The notes below the pieces were generated by a model. It worked only from the letters and a program-made list of their open reading frames with translations, had not been told where the DNA came from and made no database searches. From contig JAEZJQ010000125.1 of NCBI GenBank assembly GCA_023436305.1, forward strand, positions 1 to 24,962: a stretch of 24,962 bases of DNA, given 5' to 3'. This document shows, in pieces, positions 1 through 7,049 of this stretch. The position numbers and the translations under genes were made by a program. The stretch comes from Bacillota bacterium. Lineage in GTDB: Bacteria; Bacillota; UBA4882; UBA8346. Every line of letters begins with the position of its first letter. Within the stretch, counting starts at the first letter, position 1.

Positions 1-105
1 GAAATCCTTAACACGACTGGAAAAAAGCTTTCCAAAATGATTTCTTGTCAACTCATGTATTGGTATGATGCTTTACCTAATTATATCAAGGTATATCTGC
101 CTAAT

Positions 106-1215
106 TTATGCTGCGAAAGTTGAGTTAATAACTTTATTGATTTCATCTAAAAGCTTTTGAGCTGATTGAACGGTTTTTTCACCTTCAGAACTCGGCTCCG
201 GTATATCCCACGACCCACCGAATAATTCGCTAAGAAGATCTAATATTGAGTTTCCTCCCTTACCCGATGATTTTACTCCCATTTTAAATAAACGTAATAA
301 ACCTTCCCGCACTGGATTACTACTCTTGAATATATTAGTTTTCGTTGGAATAAGCATATCTAATCCCCAAGCAACTCCTCCGCCCAAAGCCCCCATTCCT
401 ACTCCCGACCAGAAATCACCCCCGGTGAGCGCACTTGTAATTCCTCCGGCAATTCCACCACTCAAAACGCATGTCTCAAAAGCTCCACTAGCCATACCTA
501 ATGCTCCGAGCCCGGCGTTAATCCCCAAACCAAGCGCACCGGTAACCGCGCCAAATGCAAATCCCGTCCAAAAATCTCCACCGTTCATTCCAGAACTTAC
601 ACCACCAAAGAAACCGCCAAAAAATAAGGGTAGCCACCAAACAAATTTACCGGTAGGATCACACCGCATAACCGGGCAATTCCCGCAGTAGGAATATAAA
701 TTGCAATTGTTCGGATCAGCCGCTGAATCTTCACTGATAAACCTTCCCAACTCCGGATCATACCACCGGGCATTGAAGTAATACAGTCTGATATCCGGAT
801 CATACTCTTTTTCCGTAAACCCACGCAGCTCATCGAAATCGTCGCTTTTAGATATTTGGGTCCCAAAGGGCAAATAGTCGTCGGCTTTATAAACGATGCG
901 ACCCGCCTGGTCGGTCACCGCCTTAATCGAACCCGCGTAATCGGCGTGGTAATAATAGACTTTGGCTTGACTATCCCCAATCACGCCATCGACTCGTGCC
1001 AGGTACCTGCCCAGGGCGTAGATGTAACTCCGGACCCTGCTGTCGGATATTCGCTTTTCAAAGATCGGTTCCGCGCCTTCGAAGACATAATGAATCTTAT
1101 CGGTATTAACCCCGTTTTGGTAGACTTTCTTAACGACCCGGACACCACCGGGATCGTAACCATACTCCGCTACTATCGTACCATTCTTGGTTACATGAAT
1201 CAACCGGTTCAACAA
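106..1215 (-). CDS. Rhs repeat-associated core protein, N-terminally truncated, with C-terminal tip
   Basis: This is the C-terminal end of an Rhs/YD-repeat protein, a family of large surface or secreted proteins that carry variable C-terminal toxin tips. One YD-type repeat lies at the N-terminus (NGTIVAEYGYDPGG, residues 11-24). The conserved Rhs core follows at about 131-189 and includes YYFNARWYDPELGRF (145-159) and DPTGK at its end. The tip (190-369) begins with a Gly/Ala-rich hydrophobic stretch (192-290) containing GGDFW twice (212 and 265), then a short polar tail. I recognise no nuclease or deaminase motif in the tip. The start shown is TTG with no clear ribosome binding site. The frame stays open to 1305 and still encodes YD-repeat-like residues there, so the start is artificial. 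Full Rhs proteins usually exceed 1000 residues, so this is a fragment. No immunity gene is visible in the 105 bases downstream. Confidence 0.8.
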   Translation of the reverse strand: MLNRLIHVTKNGTIVAEYGYDPGGVRVVKKVYQNGVNTDKIHYVFEGAEPIFEKRISDSRVRSYIYALGRYLARVDGVIGDSQAKVYYYHADYAGSIKAVTDQAGRIVYKADDYLPFGTQISKSDDFDELRGFTEKEYDPDIRLYYFNARWYDPELGRFISEDSAADPNNCNLYSYCGNCPVMRCDPTGKFVWWLPLFFGGFFGGVSSGMNGGDFWTGFAFGAVTGALGLGINAGLGALGMASGAFETCVLSGGIAGGITSALTGGDFWSGVGMGALGGGVAWGLDMLIPTKTNIFKSSNPVREGLLRLFKMGVKSSGKGGNSILDLLSELFGGSWDIPEPSSEGEKTVQSAQKLLDEINKVINSTFAA

Positions 1216-1470
1216 ATCATACGTATACTCCCAGTACTCGACCCCCGTACCCGAGGTGGTGAAGGTGACCTGATTGCCGTTAATGGTGTAATTATTGCCC
1301 TTCGTTTAAGAAGTCGAATTATCATCCGATTCGAAGATGTCGAATTTGCCCGGCTCGATCCGGTGATTGGCATGGCCCGCGCCCGGTACCCGCTGGATCT
1401 TCTTAAGGTATCTTGTTGTAAGTTACTTCAATCTCAACTTTTCCCTTTTTTCGTTTCACTTTACACTTTT
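1216..1470 (-). pseudogene. decayed upstream part of the Rhs gene
   Basis: Continuing the Rhs frame upstream of 1215 gives a good YD-repeat sequence (EYWEYTYD just before the listed start) back to an in-frame TAA at 1306-1308. Beyond that stop the same frame stays open and reads RVPGAGHANHRIEPGKFDIF, back to a TAA near 1425. A different frame then carries KGKVEIEVTYNKIP up to the DUF2935 stop at 1472. Two interruptions and a frame change in about 250 bases suggest a broken reading frame, not a working N-terminus. That the upstream part belonged to the same Rhs gene is inference. Confidence 0.5.
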
Positions 1471-1471
1471 A

Positions 1472-2278
1472 CTAACTCACCCTCGGCCGTCCCGGATCAC
1501 AATCCGGTTTCGGGTATCCCGGGGTTGCTTCCGCGATTTTAAGCAAATAATAACACTCCTCCCGCCACATATGATCCGGCTCCAAAGGCAAAATCCTTCC
1601 CAAAACCTTCTGTTTGATAACCCCCTGGCGCAACTCCATCAAAAATTCCATAAACTTCTGAATCGCCGCCGCCGCTTCCAGGTTGTATCGTTCCAACGCC
1701 GGACCGGCCGCCGGCGGCTTGCTCCGGAAAAAGCCAATGAGTTCCACCACCTTGATATAAAGGTGATCAAAATCCTTCTCAAAAACATTGGCGGTTTTGC
1801 GCAATTGAAACTCCACCTTATCCAGAGCTCCGCCCAGGATCGCGGCATGGCCCGAAGCATCCAGAATCCATAACAAATGCTGTCCTAAAATACTGTCCTC
1901 ACAAGATTCTCCGGCCTCCAATTCGGCCAGCAGTTTTAAAAAATCCTCCAACTCGTTCAGCATATGATTATAGAACGTCGGGCCCAGCGAAGTCACCGGT
2001 TGATTTTGCAAACGGGTGGAAAGCAGTTCTTTTTTAAAATCTCTGAAACTTAGCACCGCCGCGTTAATATCGGTAATTAAGCGAATAGGTTCCTTGTTTT
2101 CATCAAGATGGGCAACCTTTTCATAAAAGCGATCAAAGATATGCATAAAATTATCCGTCACCAGATTGAAATTAATCTGATCCGGCGCTAGCGAGTTTTT
2201 AATAAAACGGGCGTGATCACCCATTATTTGAGTCCAAAATCGCAACTCTCCGATTAAGCTTATTCGGTAATGATGCAA
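1472..2278 (-). CDS. DUF2935 family protein
   Basis: The 268-residue product is almost entirely alpha-helical by composition. Its N-terminus (ELRFWTQIMGDHARFI) matches the pattern of the DUF2935 family of Bacilli and Clostridia, thought to be duplicated helical bundles. A second similar helix set with LGQHLLWILDASGHAAIL appears in the middle, consistent with an internal duplication. Conserved His and Glu residues in such bundles could bind metal, but this is not shown. The function is unknown. I place the start at the TTG of 2276-2278 because AAAGGGGG lies 8 bases upstream and the family begins there. The frame extends upstream to 2353 without a better site. No signal peptide or membrane segment is seen. 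It lies between the Rhs remnant and the glycosidase gene on the same strand. Confidence 0.75.
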   Translation of the reverse strand: MHHYRISLIGELRFWTQIMGDHARFIKNSLAPDQINFNLVTDNFMHIFDRFYEKVAHLDENKEPIRLITDINAAVLSFRDFKKELLSTRLQNQPVTSLGPTFYNHMLNELEDFLKLLAELEAGESCEDSILGQHLLWILDASGHAAILGGALDKVEFQLRKTANVFEKDFDHLYIKVVELIGFFRSKPPAAGPALERYNLEAAAAIQKFMEFLMELRQGVIKQKVLGRILPLEPDHMWREECYYLLKIAEATPGYPKPDCDPGRPRVS

Positions 2279-2318
2279 AATAAAAACCCCCTTTCGGGAG
2301 TAATTTATGCGAAAAGCA

Positions 2319-2430
2319 TGAATGCGGTTACTAAAAAAGAGGCTGCCCGGCAAGCAATATGATCACTGTCAACGGCGCAAAGGGAGCCACGTTGGAGATG
2401 ATCTTTGCCGAAGCCCAAAAAATACATTAA
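2319..2430 (+). pseudogene. possible coding remnant, unrecognised
   Basis: Between the DUF2935 start and the glycosidase stop, the plus strand holds two short open stretches in different frames: MNAVTKKEAARQAI (from 2318) and ITVNGAKGATLEMIFAEAQK (from 2362), ending at TAA 2428-2430. The amino-acid make-up looks more protein-like than chance, and the stretches would join by a frameshift near 2358. No family is recognised and no ribosome binding site precedes them. It may be coincidence. Confidence 0.15.
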
Positions 2431-4493
2431 ACAAATTTAAACCAAACGCCCCCCAAAGCATCCAGCCGGGTTTCCACCACCAATTCTTCTCCGTTATTTT
2501 GGGCGGCAATCCGTCCGTCTCCACTTTCAATAAGCCGGGTGGCCTTGGGAATCCGTATCCGGACTGAAACCGGTTCCGGCAAATGATTCACCGCCATGCA
2601 CAGATGGTTATTTTCAGGGTTCATGGTAAATATGCCAAGTTCAACTCCGGGGTTGTCCGACTCCGCCACCGGAGTCACACCGCACTCGCGACAAAGCAGT
2701 TTTAACAGGCTTCTGGCATCCCGGTTCATCCGGATCAGATACGGAAACATCTTGTTCAAATGAATATGCCCGGGGTAATTGGCGAAATCAATTCCAAGCA
2801 GGGAACCGGCTCCAATAAGTTTTCCCCCACCATAAGTCCAGCTCGCCAATGCGGGTTGGCCATTATCGAAGAACGCCAGGTCCCGGCGTTCTTTCCCCTG
2901 TTTATAATCAGGAATTCCTGCCCAAGAGGACTCAACCGGAATGAATAAATCCTGGCCCGCCGGAGCCAACGCTTCACTGGTTCGATAGTAGCGGGGTAAA
3001 GATGGCAAACCGGTGTTCCAGGCAACCAGCGGAGCATATCCGGTATGGATTTCCCCGGAATAATCGGCCAGTACCACTCCGCCATTTTGAACATAGGATA
3101 ATAAAACCGTCTTGACCTCAGGCTCAATTGCGGAAACCCCCGGTATGATAATCATCCGGTATTGCCGCCGGTCAAGTATACCCTGGGTTATTTGGGTTTC
3201 AGTGATAATATCCACCGGAATCCCGATCTGGCATAAGGCCATATATATTAATTGCAGATCCATGGTATGCCGGTCGTTTTGATCCAGCGCCAGCGTTGTA
3301 TACGAATAAAGCAACGCGATTTGCGGCGGTTCCGGCTCCAGTTCATTCCGCTTGGCCAGCCAGACTTTAAGGAGATCATTGGGTTCCTTCATATTCTTCC
3401 ATAACTCCAAATCCTTGCCCAGCCACCATACCAGCCCGGACACACCATGAATTAAGCTGGTATAGACTTGTTCAATCATGCTGTTTTCGGGAAGTTTGGC
3501 CTCGATGACCCACGGCGTAAAAGCCTGGCCGTTACTGGTATAAGGCTTGGTGAAATTCATGGCGCTCCGCATTAAATCCTTCATCAGCCCGTAAATGTAT
3601 ATCTGGTACTGTTGATCAAATTCCAGCGGATACATATCCTCATGGCCGAAGTCAATCTCGGCGGCCATGCGCCAGAGATGATTCCCGGTTAAAACAGTCT
3701 GCCAGGAACCGGGATAAAAGTCATTGCATTCATGGGTGGTGAATATTGGCGCCTCTTGTTGGGCGGCGGCAATCAGCCGGCGTAAAAATTCCGGAATCGC
3801 CAGGGAATGGTGCTCCACCCAATCAAGCCACAATCGGGAGTCAAGTTCCGGGCCGAGGGGAAACCGGATATCCGCCCAATCCTTGACCGGGTCCCGGTGG
3901 CTTCGGTTGAACTCCGATAAACTGTGATATTTCGCAATCAGAAATTCCAGAAAAGACCGGGTACAATGCTCACAATAACAATTGGGCCGCATATTGTTTC
4001 CGCCCATCTCCGGAGTATCCGTCCGGTAATAGGCCTCATGAACAAAACTCATCGGAATCTTCCCGTGAATCCGGCCTAAAAGCGAATGTTCTTTATATGC
4101 GCGCAAAAACTGAACGGTTTCATGAATTACCCATTCGAGGTTCACCGGATGCCGGAAGCAGCCCATATTCCAGTAACGGGGATCGGAGGAAAGGGTGCCG
4201 TCTCCTGTTACGATCCGAACCTCCGGATGCTCAACGATGGAGATGAACTGCCCGATTACCGGGATAAATTTTAAATTGTTGACTGCCATGAGTTGCAGAA
4301 ACTCATCGAATTCCGGACCAGGTTTGGGGGCATCCTTCCGGAAATACTCATCAATGAAGAGCCATAAATGGTTCACACCGGATTCTCGTAGGATCTCCAT
4401 GTCGGACCGGGCTTTATCCAGATCCCCCCGGAAGAAATAATAAGCGCCGATGAGGGGTGATTGATCGTAATCAAATAAAAGTGAGTTCATCAT
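2427..4493 (-). CDS. GH42-like glycoside hydrolase (beta-galactosidase-type)
   Basis: The 688-residue protein has the two-part layout of GH42-type enzymes: an N-terminal TIM barrel (about 10-380) and a glutamine-amidotransferase-like trimerisation domain (about 390-600), then a small beta domain ending in GGVWFKFV. A CxCxxC cluster (NCYCEHC, about 171-177) matches the zinc-binding cysteines of GH42. Candidate acid/base Glu is in SFVHEAYY (about 153) and candidate nucleophile Glu in PWVIEAKLPE (about 331), judged by position relative to GH42. The family match is distant, so the substrate is uncertain. There is no signal peptide, so it is probably cytoplasmic and acts on imported oligosaccharides. 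I start at the ATG of 4491-4493, preceded by AAAGGTG at 7 bases; a TTG at 4514 is an alternative. It diverges from the CE7 esterase gene. Confidence 0.7.
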   Translation of the reverse strand: MMNSLLFDYDQSPLIGAYYFFRGDLDKARSDMEILRESGVNHLWLFIDEYFRKDAPKPGPEFDEFLQLMAVNNLKFIPVIGQFISIVEHPEVRIVTGDGTLSSDPRYWNMGCFRHPVNLEWVIHETVQFLRAYKEHSLLGRIHGKIPMSFVHEAYYRTDTPEMGGNNMRPNCYCEHCTRSFLEFLIAKYHSLSEFNRSHRDPVKDWADIRFPLGPELDSRLWLDWVEHHSLAIPEFLRRLIAAAQQEAPIFTTHECNDFYPGSWQTVLTGNHLWRMAAEIDFGHEDMYPLEFDQQYQIYIYGLMKDLMRSAMNFTKPYTSNGQAFTPWVIEAKLPENSMIEQVYTSLIHGVSGLVWWLGKDLELWKNMKEPNDLLKVWLAKRNELEPEPPQIALLYSYTTLALDQNDRHTMDLQLIYMALCQIGIPVDIITETQITQGILDRRQYRMIIIPGVSAIEPEVKTVLLSYVQNGGVVLADYSGEIHTGYAPLVAWNTGLPSLPRYYRTSEALAPAGQDLFIPVESSWAGIPDYKQGKERRDLAFFDNGQPALASWTYGGGKLIGAGSLLGIDFANYPGHIHLNKMFPYLIRMNRDARSLLKLLCRECGVTPVAESDNPGVELGIFTMNPENNHLCMAVNHLPEPVSVRIRIPKATRLIESGDGRIAAQNNGEELVVETRLDALGGVWFKFV

Positions 4494-4569
4494 GCTTGCA
4501 CCTTTCATCGCCAAATGTTTTCCTTACAACCCAGAAATAACTTCATCCGGCCAATAAATAAAACATATT

Positions 4570-4608
4570 CCGATCAAAACTTTTTTAGTCTACCGATCAA
4601 TGAATCGG
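4570..4608. promoter_or_regulatory. paired CCGATCAA direct repeat, possible operator
   Basis: CCGATCAA occurs at 4570-4577 and again at 4593-4600, 23 bases apart, about two helical turns. The second copy also forms a dyad, CCGAT-6-ATCGG, with 4604-4608. It sits in the 250-base gap between the divergent GH42-like and esterase genes, upstream of both. A shared regulator is inference. Confidence 0.3.
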
Positions 4609-4681
4609 CATTCCCGTAACAAATGTTTAATCGTAAATCACGGGAACAGGAGAATTTTCCCCGGATTGACGTTGAATAAGG

Positions 4682-4711
4682 TTGAACATGATCCGGAATC
4701 ATTGTTATAAT
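4682..4711 (+). promoter_or_regulatory. sigma-A-type promoter of the esterase gene
   Basis: TTGAAC (4682-4687) and a perfect TATAAT (4706-4711) are separated by 18 bases, 38 bases before the esterase start codon. Confidence 0.6.
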
Positions 4712-4748
4712 ATTTGACATAAATACTTTACATGAAAGGGAACTTATC

Positions 4749-5708
4749 ATGCCGACATTTGAAATGCCATTCGCGGAACTTGAAGAGTATCAAGGATGCA
4801 ACCCGCGCCCGGCTGATTTCGATCAGTATTGGGATAATGCCATCCAAGAAATGAAAGCCGTAGACCCGTGCGTTACTCTGGTCTCCAGTGAATTCCGGGC
4901 GCCGTTCGCGGAATGCTTCGATCTTTATTTTACAGGGGTCCGCCAAGCGCGAATCCATGCTAAATACTTACGGCCCAAAAATTTCTCGGAACCTCATCCC
5001 GCTGTAATTCAATTCCATGGTTATTCCTGTAACTCCAGCGATTGGAGCGAAAAACTCAACTTTGTGGGGGCCGGATTTTCAGTCCTGGCGATGGATTGCC
5101 GCGGCCAGGGCGGGTTATCCGAGGATACCGGAGGAGTTAAGGGAAATACCCTTCACGGGCATATCATCCGGGGATTGGATGATGCACCCGAAAACATGCT
5201 GTTCCGGCATATTTTCCTGGATACAGCCCAACTGGCGGATATTGTCATGAATCTACCCGAGGTGGACCCCAACCGGGTGGGAGTCATAGGCTGGTCCCAG
5301 GGAGGGGGGCTGACGCTCGCCTGTGCGGCTTTGGAACCCCGTATTAAACGCGCGGGGCCATGTTATCCTTTTCTCTCTGATTATCGCCGGGTTTGGGAAA
5401 TGGATCTGGCCAAGGACGCTTATAACGAAATTCGTGATTACTTCCGCCTTTTCGATCCGACTCACGCTCGAGCGGACCAAGTTTTTACCCGGCTAGGCTA
5501 TATCGATGTCCAACACCTAGCGGGGAGAATCCGGGGCGAGGTCTTATTCGGCACCGGCCTGATGGATACCGTATGCCCGCCATCCACCCAGTTTGCAGCG
5601 TATAACAAGATTAAGTCTCCAAAACAAATGGAGGTCTATCCCGATTTTACCCATGAGGGCCTTCCGGGGATGAATGATAAATTGTTTCAATTTATGATGG
5701 GTTTATAA
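4749..5708 (+). CDS. CE7 acetyl (xylan) esterase / cephalosporin-C deacetylase
   Basis: This alpha/beta hydrolase removes acetyl groups from acetylated xylo-oligosaccharides and related esters. The 319-residue length is exactly typical of CE7. Signature elements are all present: RGQGG (118-122), the nucleophile elbow GWSQGG (catalytic Ser183), the Asp in GLMDTVCPP (Asp273) and the HE motif in FTHEGLPG (His302). There is no signal peptide, so it is a cytoplasmic enzyme that would act on imported oligosaccharides. AAAGGG lies 10 bases before the ATG and a good promoter stands upstream. It is divergent from the GH42-like gene, which suggests a small locus for hemicellulose oligomers. No transporter is adjacent, so uptake must be encoded elsewhere. 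Confidence 0.92.
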   Translation: MPTFEMPFAELEEYQGCNPRPADFDQYWDNAIQEMKAVDPCVTLVSSEFRAPFAECFDLYFTGVRQARIHAKYLRPKNFSEPHPAVIQFHGYSCNSSDWSEKLNFVGAGFSVLAMDCRGQGGLSEDTGGVKGNTLHGHIIRGLDDAPENMLFRHIFLDTAQLADIVMNLPEVDPNRVGVIGWSQGGGLTLACAALEPRIKRAGPCYPFLSDYRRVWEMDLAKDAYNEIRDYFRLFDPTHARADQVFTRLGYIDVQHLAGRIRGEVLFGTGLMDTVCPPSTQFAAYNKIKSPKQMEVYPDFTHEGLPGMNDKLFQFMMGL

Positions 5709-5739
5709 TTAGCGTGGGATCAACCCCTTAAAACAGCAA

Positions 5740-5784
5740 AAAAAAAGCGGTGTGTACTCTATATAGTCGGGTCTCCACACCGCT
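5740..5784 (-). terminator. intrinsic terminator of the beta-lactamase-fold gene
   Basis: AGCGGTGTG (5746-5754) pairs with CACACCGCT (5776-5784). Read on the minus strand, the 9-bp stem is followed by an uninterrupted T-run. It lies 12 bases beyond the stop codon at 5796. The loop is long (21 bases). Confidence 0.8.
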
Positions 5785-5795
5785 CTGTCGTTAAA

Positions 5796-6956
5796 TTACA
5801 ATAAAAAGTCGAACGTATATGGGTCAAGATCTTGGCTTTGGCCTAATTTCCGGAAGTAATCATTCACCACTTTGACAGCCAGTCGCCCCGCCAGTCTCAT
5901 ACCGGTGTTGCCGTTGGTCATGATGATGACTCCGGCCTTGGAGTCCTTTCCCGTAATCATGATGCCGTTAAAATTGTAATTATTGCCCCAATGCCAAAAA
6001 AAATCCTCATTGGCTGATTTCAAAATTCCAAACCCCAACCCCCAGTATACATTTTTCTTCCATTTCACCATCGGGCGAAGCATTTGGGCCACCGTATCCG
6101 GTTTAAGCAACTTGGGGTTGCAGATTTCCTGGTTAAACCTGGCCATATCACCGGGGGTGGTAAGCAGGCTATAGGCGGCGTTGGGCTCCATTTTCGGTTT
6201 TTGAAACACCCTCCCCGCTTCATGTCCGCTGGCCATTCGTGAGGCGAATGCATCCCGAAAAACAAACGAGCTTGAGTTCATCGCCAAAGGGCTAATTAAT
6301 TCCTGGTCCATAAATTCCGCAAACGGCAATCCGGTAACGTCTTCCATGGCTTGTTGCAGGTAACGAAACCCGGCCCCGGAATATGAAAAATAACTTCCCG
6401 GCCGGAAGAACACCCGGCGGTCATTGCCGTCTGAATCATTGGAAAGGCCGGATGTATGGTTGAGTACCATTCGAAGCGTGATTTGGGAAGCATTTTTTGG
6501 ATTGGGCAAATATTCCCGTTTGAGATATTTTTGCAACGGTTCATCCAATGATAGCTTGCCTTTTTCCACCAACATCAAAGCAGCATAGGCCGTTAAAGTT
6601 TTACTGAATGAAGCACCCTGAAAGATGGTATCTTCATTCACCAGCTCCCCCGTCACCGCGCTTTTCACGCCAAACCCTTTGGTGTACAATGTTTTTTCGC
6701 CTTTAAAGATGGTCATCGAAAGCCCGGGAACTTGATTTTGCTTCATTTTGGAACTGATATAAGATTCCAGCGCGGTGTAGTCGGTTTTATCTCCATCCAG
6801 CGTAGCCATGAGCGCCGGGATCAGAAAGATCAAACTTAATGGAAGGATGATGACGGAGAAGAGTTTCAACGGTTTTTTAAGAATGATGCGTTTCTTGGCA
6901 TTGGATATTGAATTGGATTGTGTCGTGGTCTTCATGGCTGATATTATAACCTTCAT
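5796..6956 (-). CDS. serine beta-lactamase-fold protein (class C/AmpC-like family), membrane-anchored
   Basis: The protein belongs to the large serine beta-lactamase/DD-peptidase/esterase family (Pfam Beta-lactamase). The catalytic SxxK is Ser116-Phe-Ser-Lys119, followed by a Tyr motif YSG (192-194) in place of the usual YxN, and HWG (322-324) at the KTG position. A basic N-terminus and a hydrophobic segment (about 32-50) suggest an uncleaved anchor or signal peptide, with the catalytic domain outside the cell. The real substrate cannot be told; many such proteins are esterases or peptidases, not resistance enzymes. The first ATG has only a weak ribosome binding site and a short leader. The ATG at 6935 has GAAGG about 14 bases upstream and may be the true start, giving 379 residues. 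It appears to be transcribed alone, from the promoter at 6971-6999 to the terminator at 5746-5784. Confidence 0.85.
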   Translation of the reverse strand: MKVIISAMKTTTQSNSISNAKKRIILKKPLKLFSVIILPLSLIFLIPALMATLDGDKTDYTALESYISSKMKQNQVPGLSMTIFKGEKTLYTKGFGVKSAVTGELVNEDTIFQGASFSKTLTAYAALMLVEKGKLSLDEPLQKYLKREYLPNPKNASQITLRMVLNHTSGLSNDSDGNDRRVFFRPGSYFSYSGAGFRYLQQAMEDVTGLPFAEFMDQELISPLAMNSSSFVFRDAFASRMASGHEAGRVFQKPKMEPNAAYSLLTTPGDMARFNQEICNPKLLKPDTVAQMLRPMVKWKKNVYWGLGFGILKSANEDFFWHWGNNYNFNGIMITGKDSKAGVIIMTNGNTGMRLAGRLAVKVVNDYFRKLGQSQDLDPYTFDFLL

Positions 6957-6970
6957 TACTCGAATTGCTT

Positions 6971-6999
6971 ATGATAACGTTATCATGAATATGTTGCAA
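6971..6999 (-). promoter_or_regulatory. promoter with embedded 16-bp palindromic operator
   Basis: On the minus strand TTGCAA (6999-6994) and TATCAT (6976-6971) are 17 bases apart, a good sigma-A promoter. A perfect palindrome, ATGATAACGTTATCAT (6971-6986), covers the -10 hexamer and part of the spacer. A central CG with A/T-rich flanks is typical of LacI-family operators. A repressor bound here would block the promoter. The regulator is not in the window. Confidence 0.6.
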
Positions 7000-7049
7000 A
7001 TATATGATGAATTTGTTACGGAATTGTTAAAGCGTCGATAATGTTTTCA

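Noticed and set aside
326..691. Plus-strand 121-codon frame, Pro-rich
   Set aside because: It is antisense to the Gly-rich Rhs tip; the Pro/Ala composition is the mirror of Gly/Ala codons, and there is no ribosome binding site.
856..1542. Plus-strand 228-codon frame
   Set aside because: It runs antisense across the Rhs core and its decayed upstream region. The minus-strand frame shows clear Rhs motifs, so this is a shadow.
106..2430. Insertion sequence or integron origin for the Rhs debris
   Set aside because: No transposase motif, terminal inverted repeat or target duplication is visible around it.
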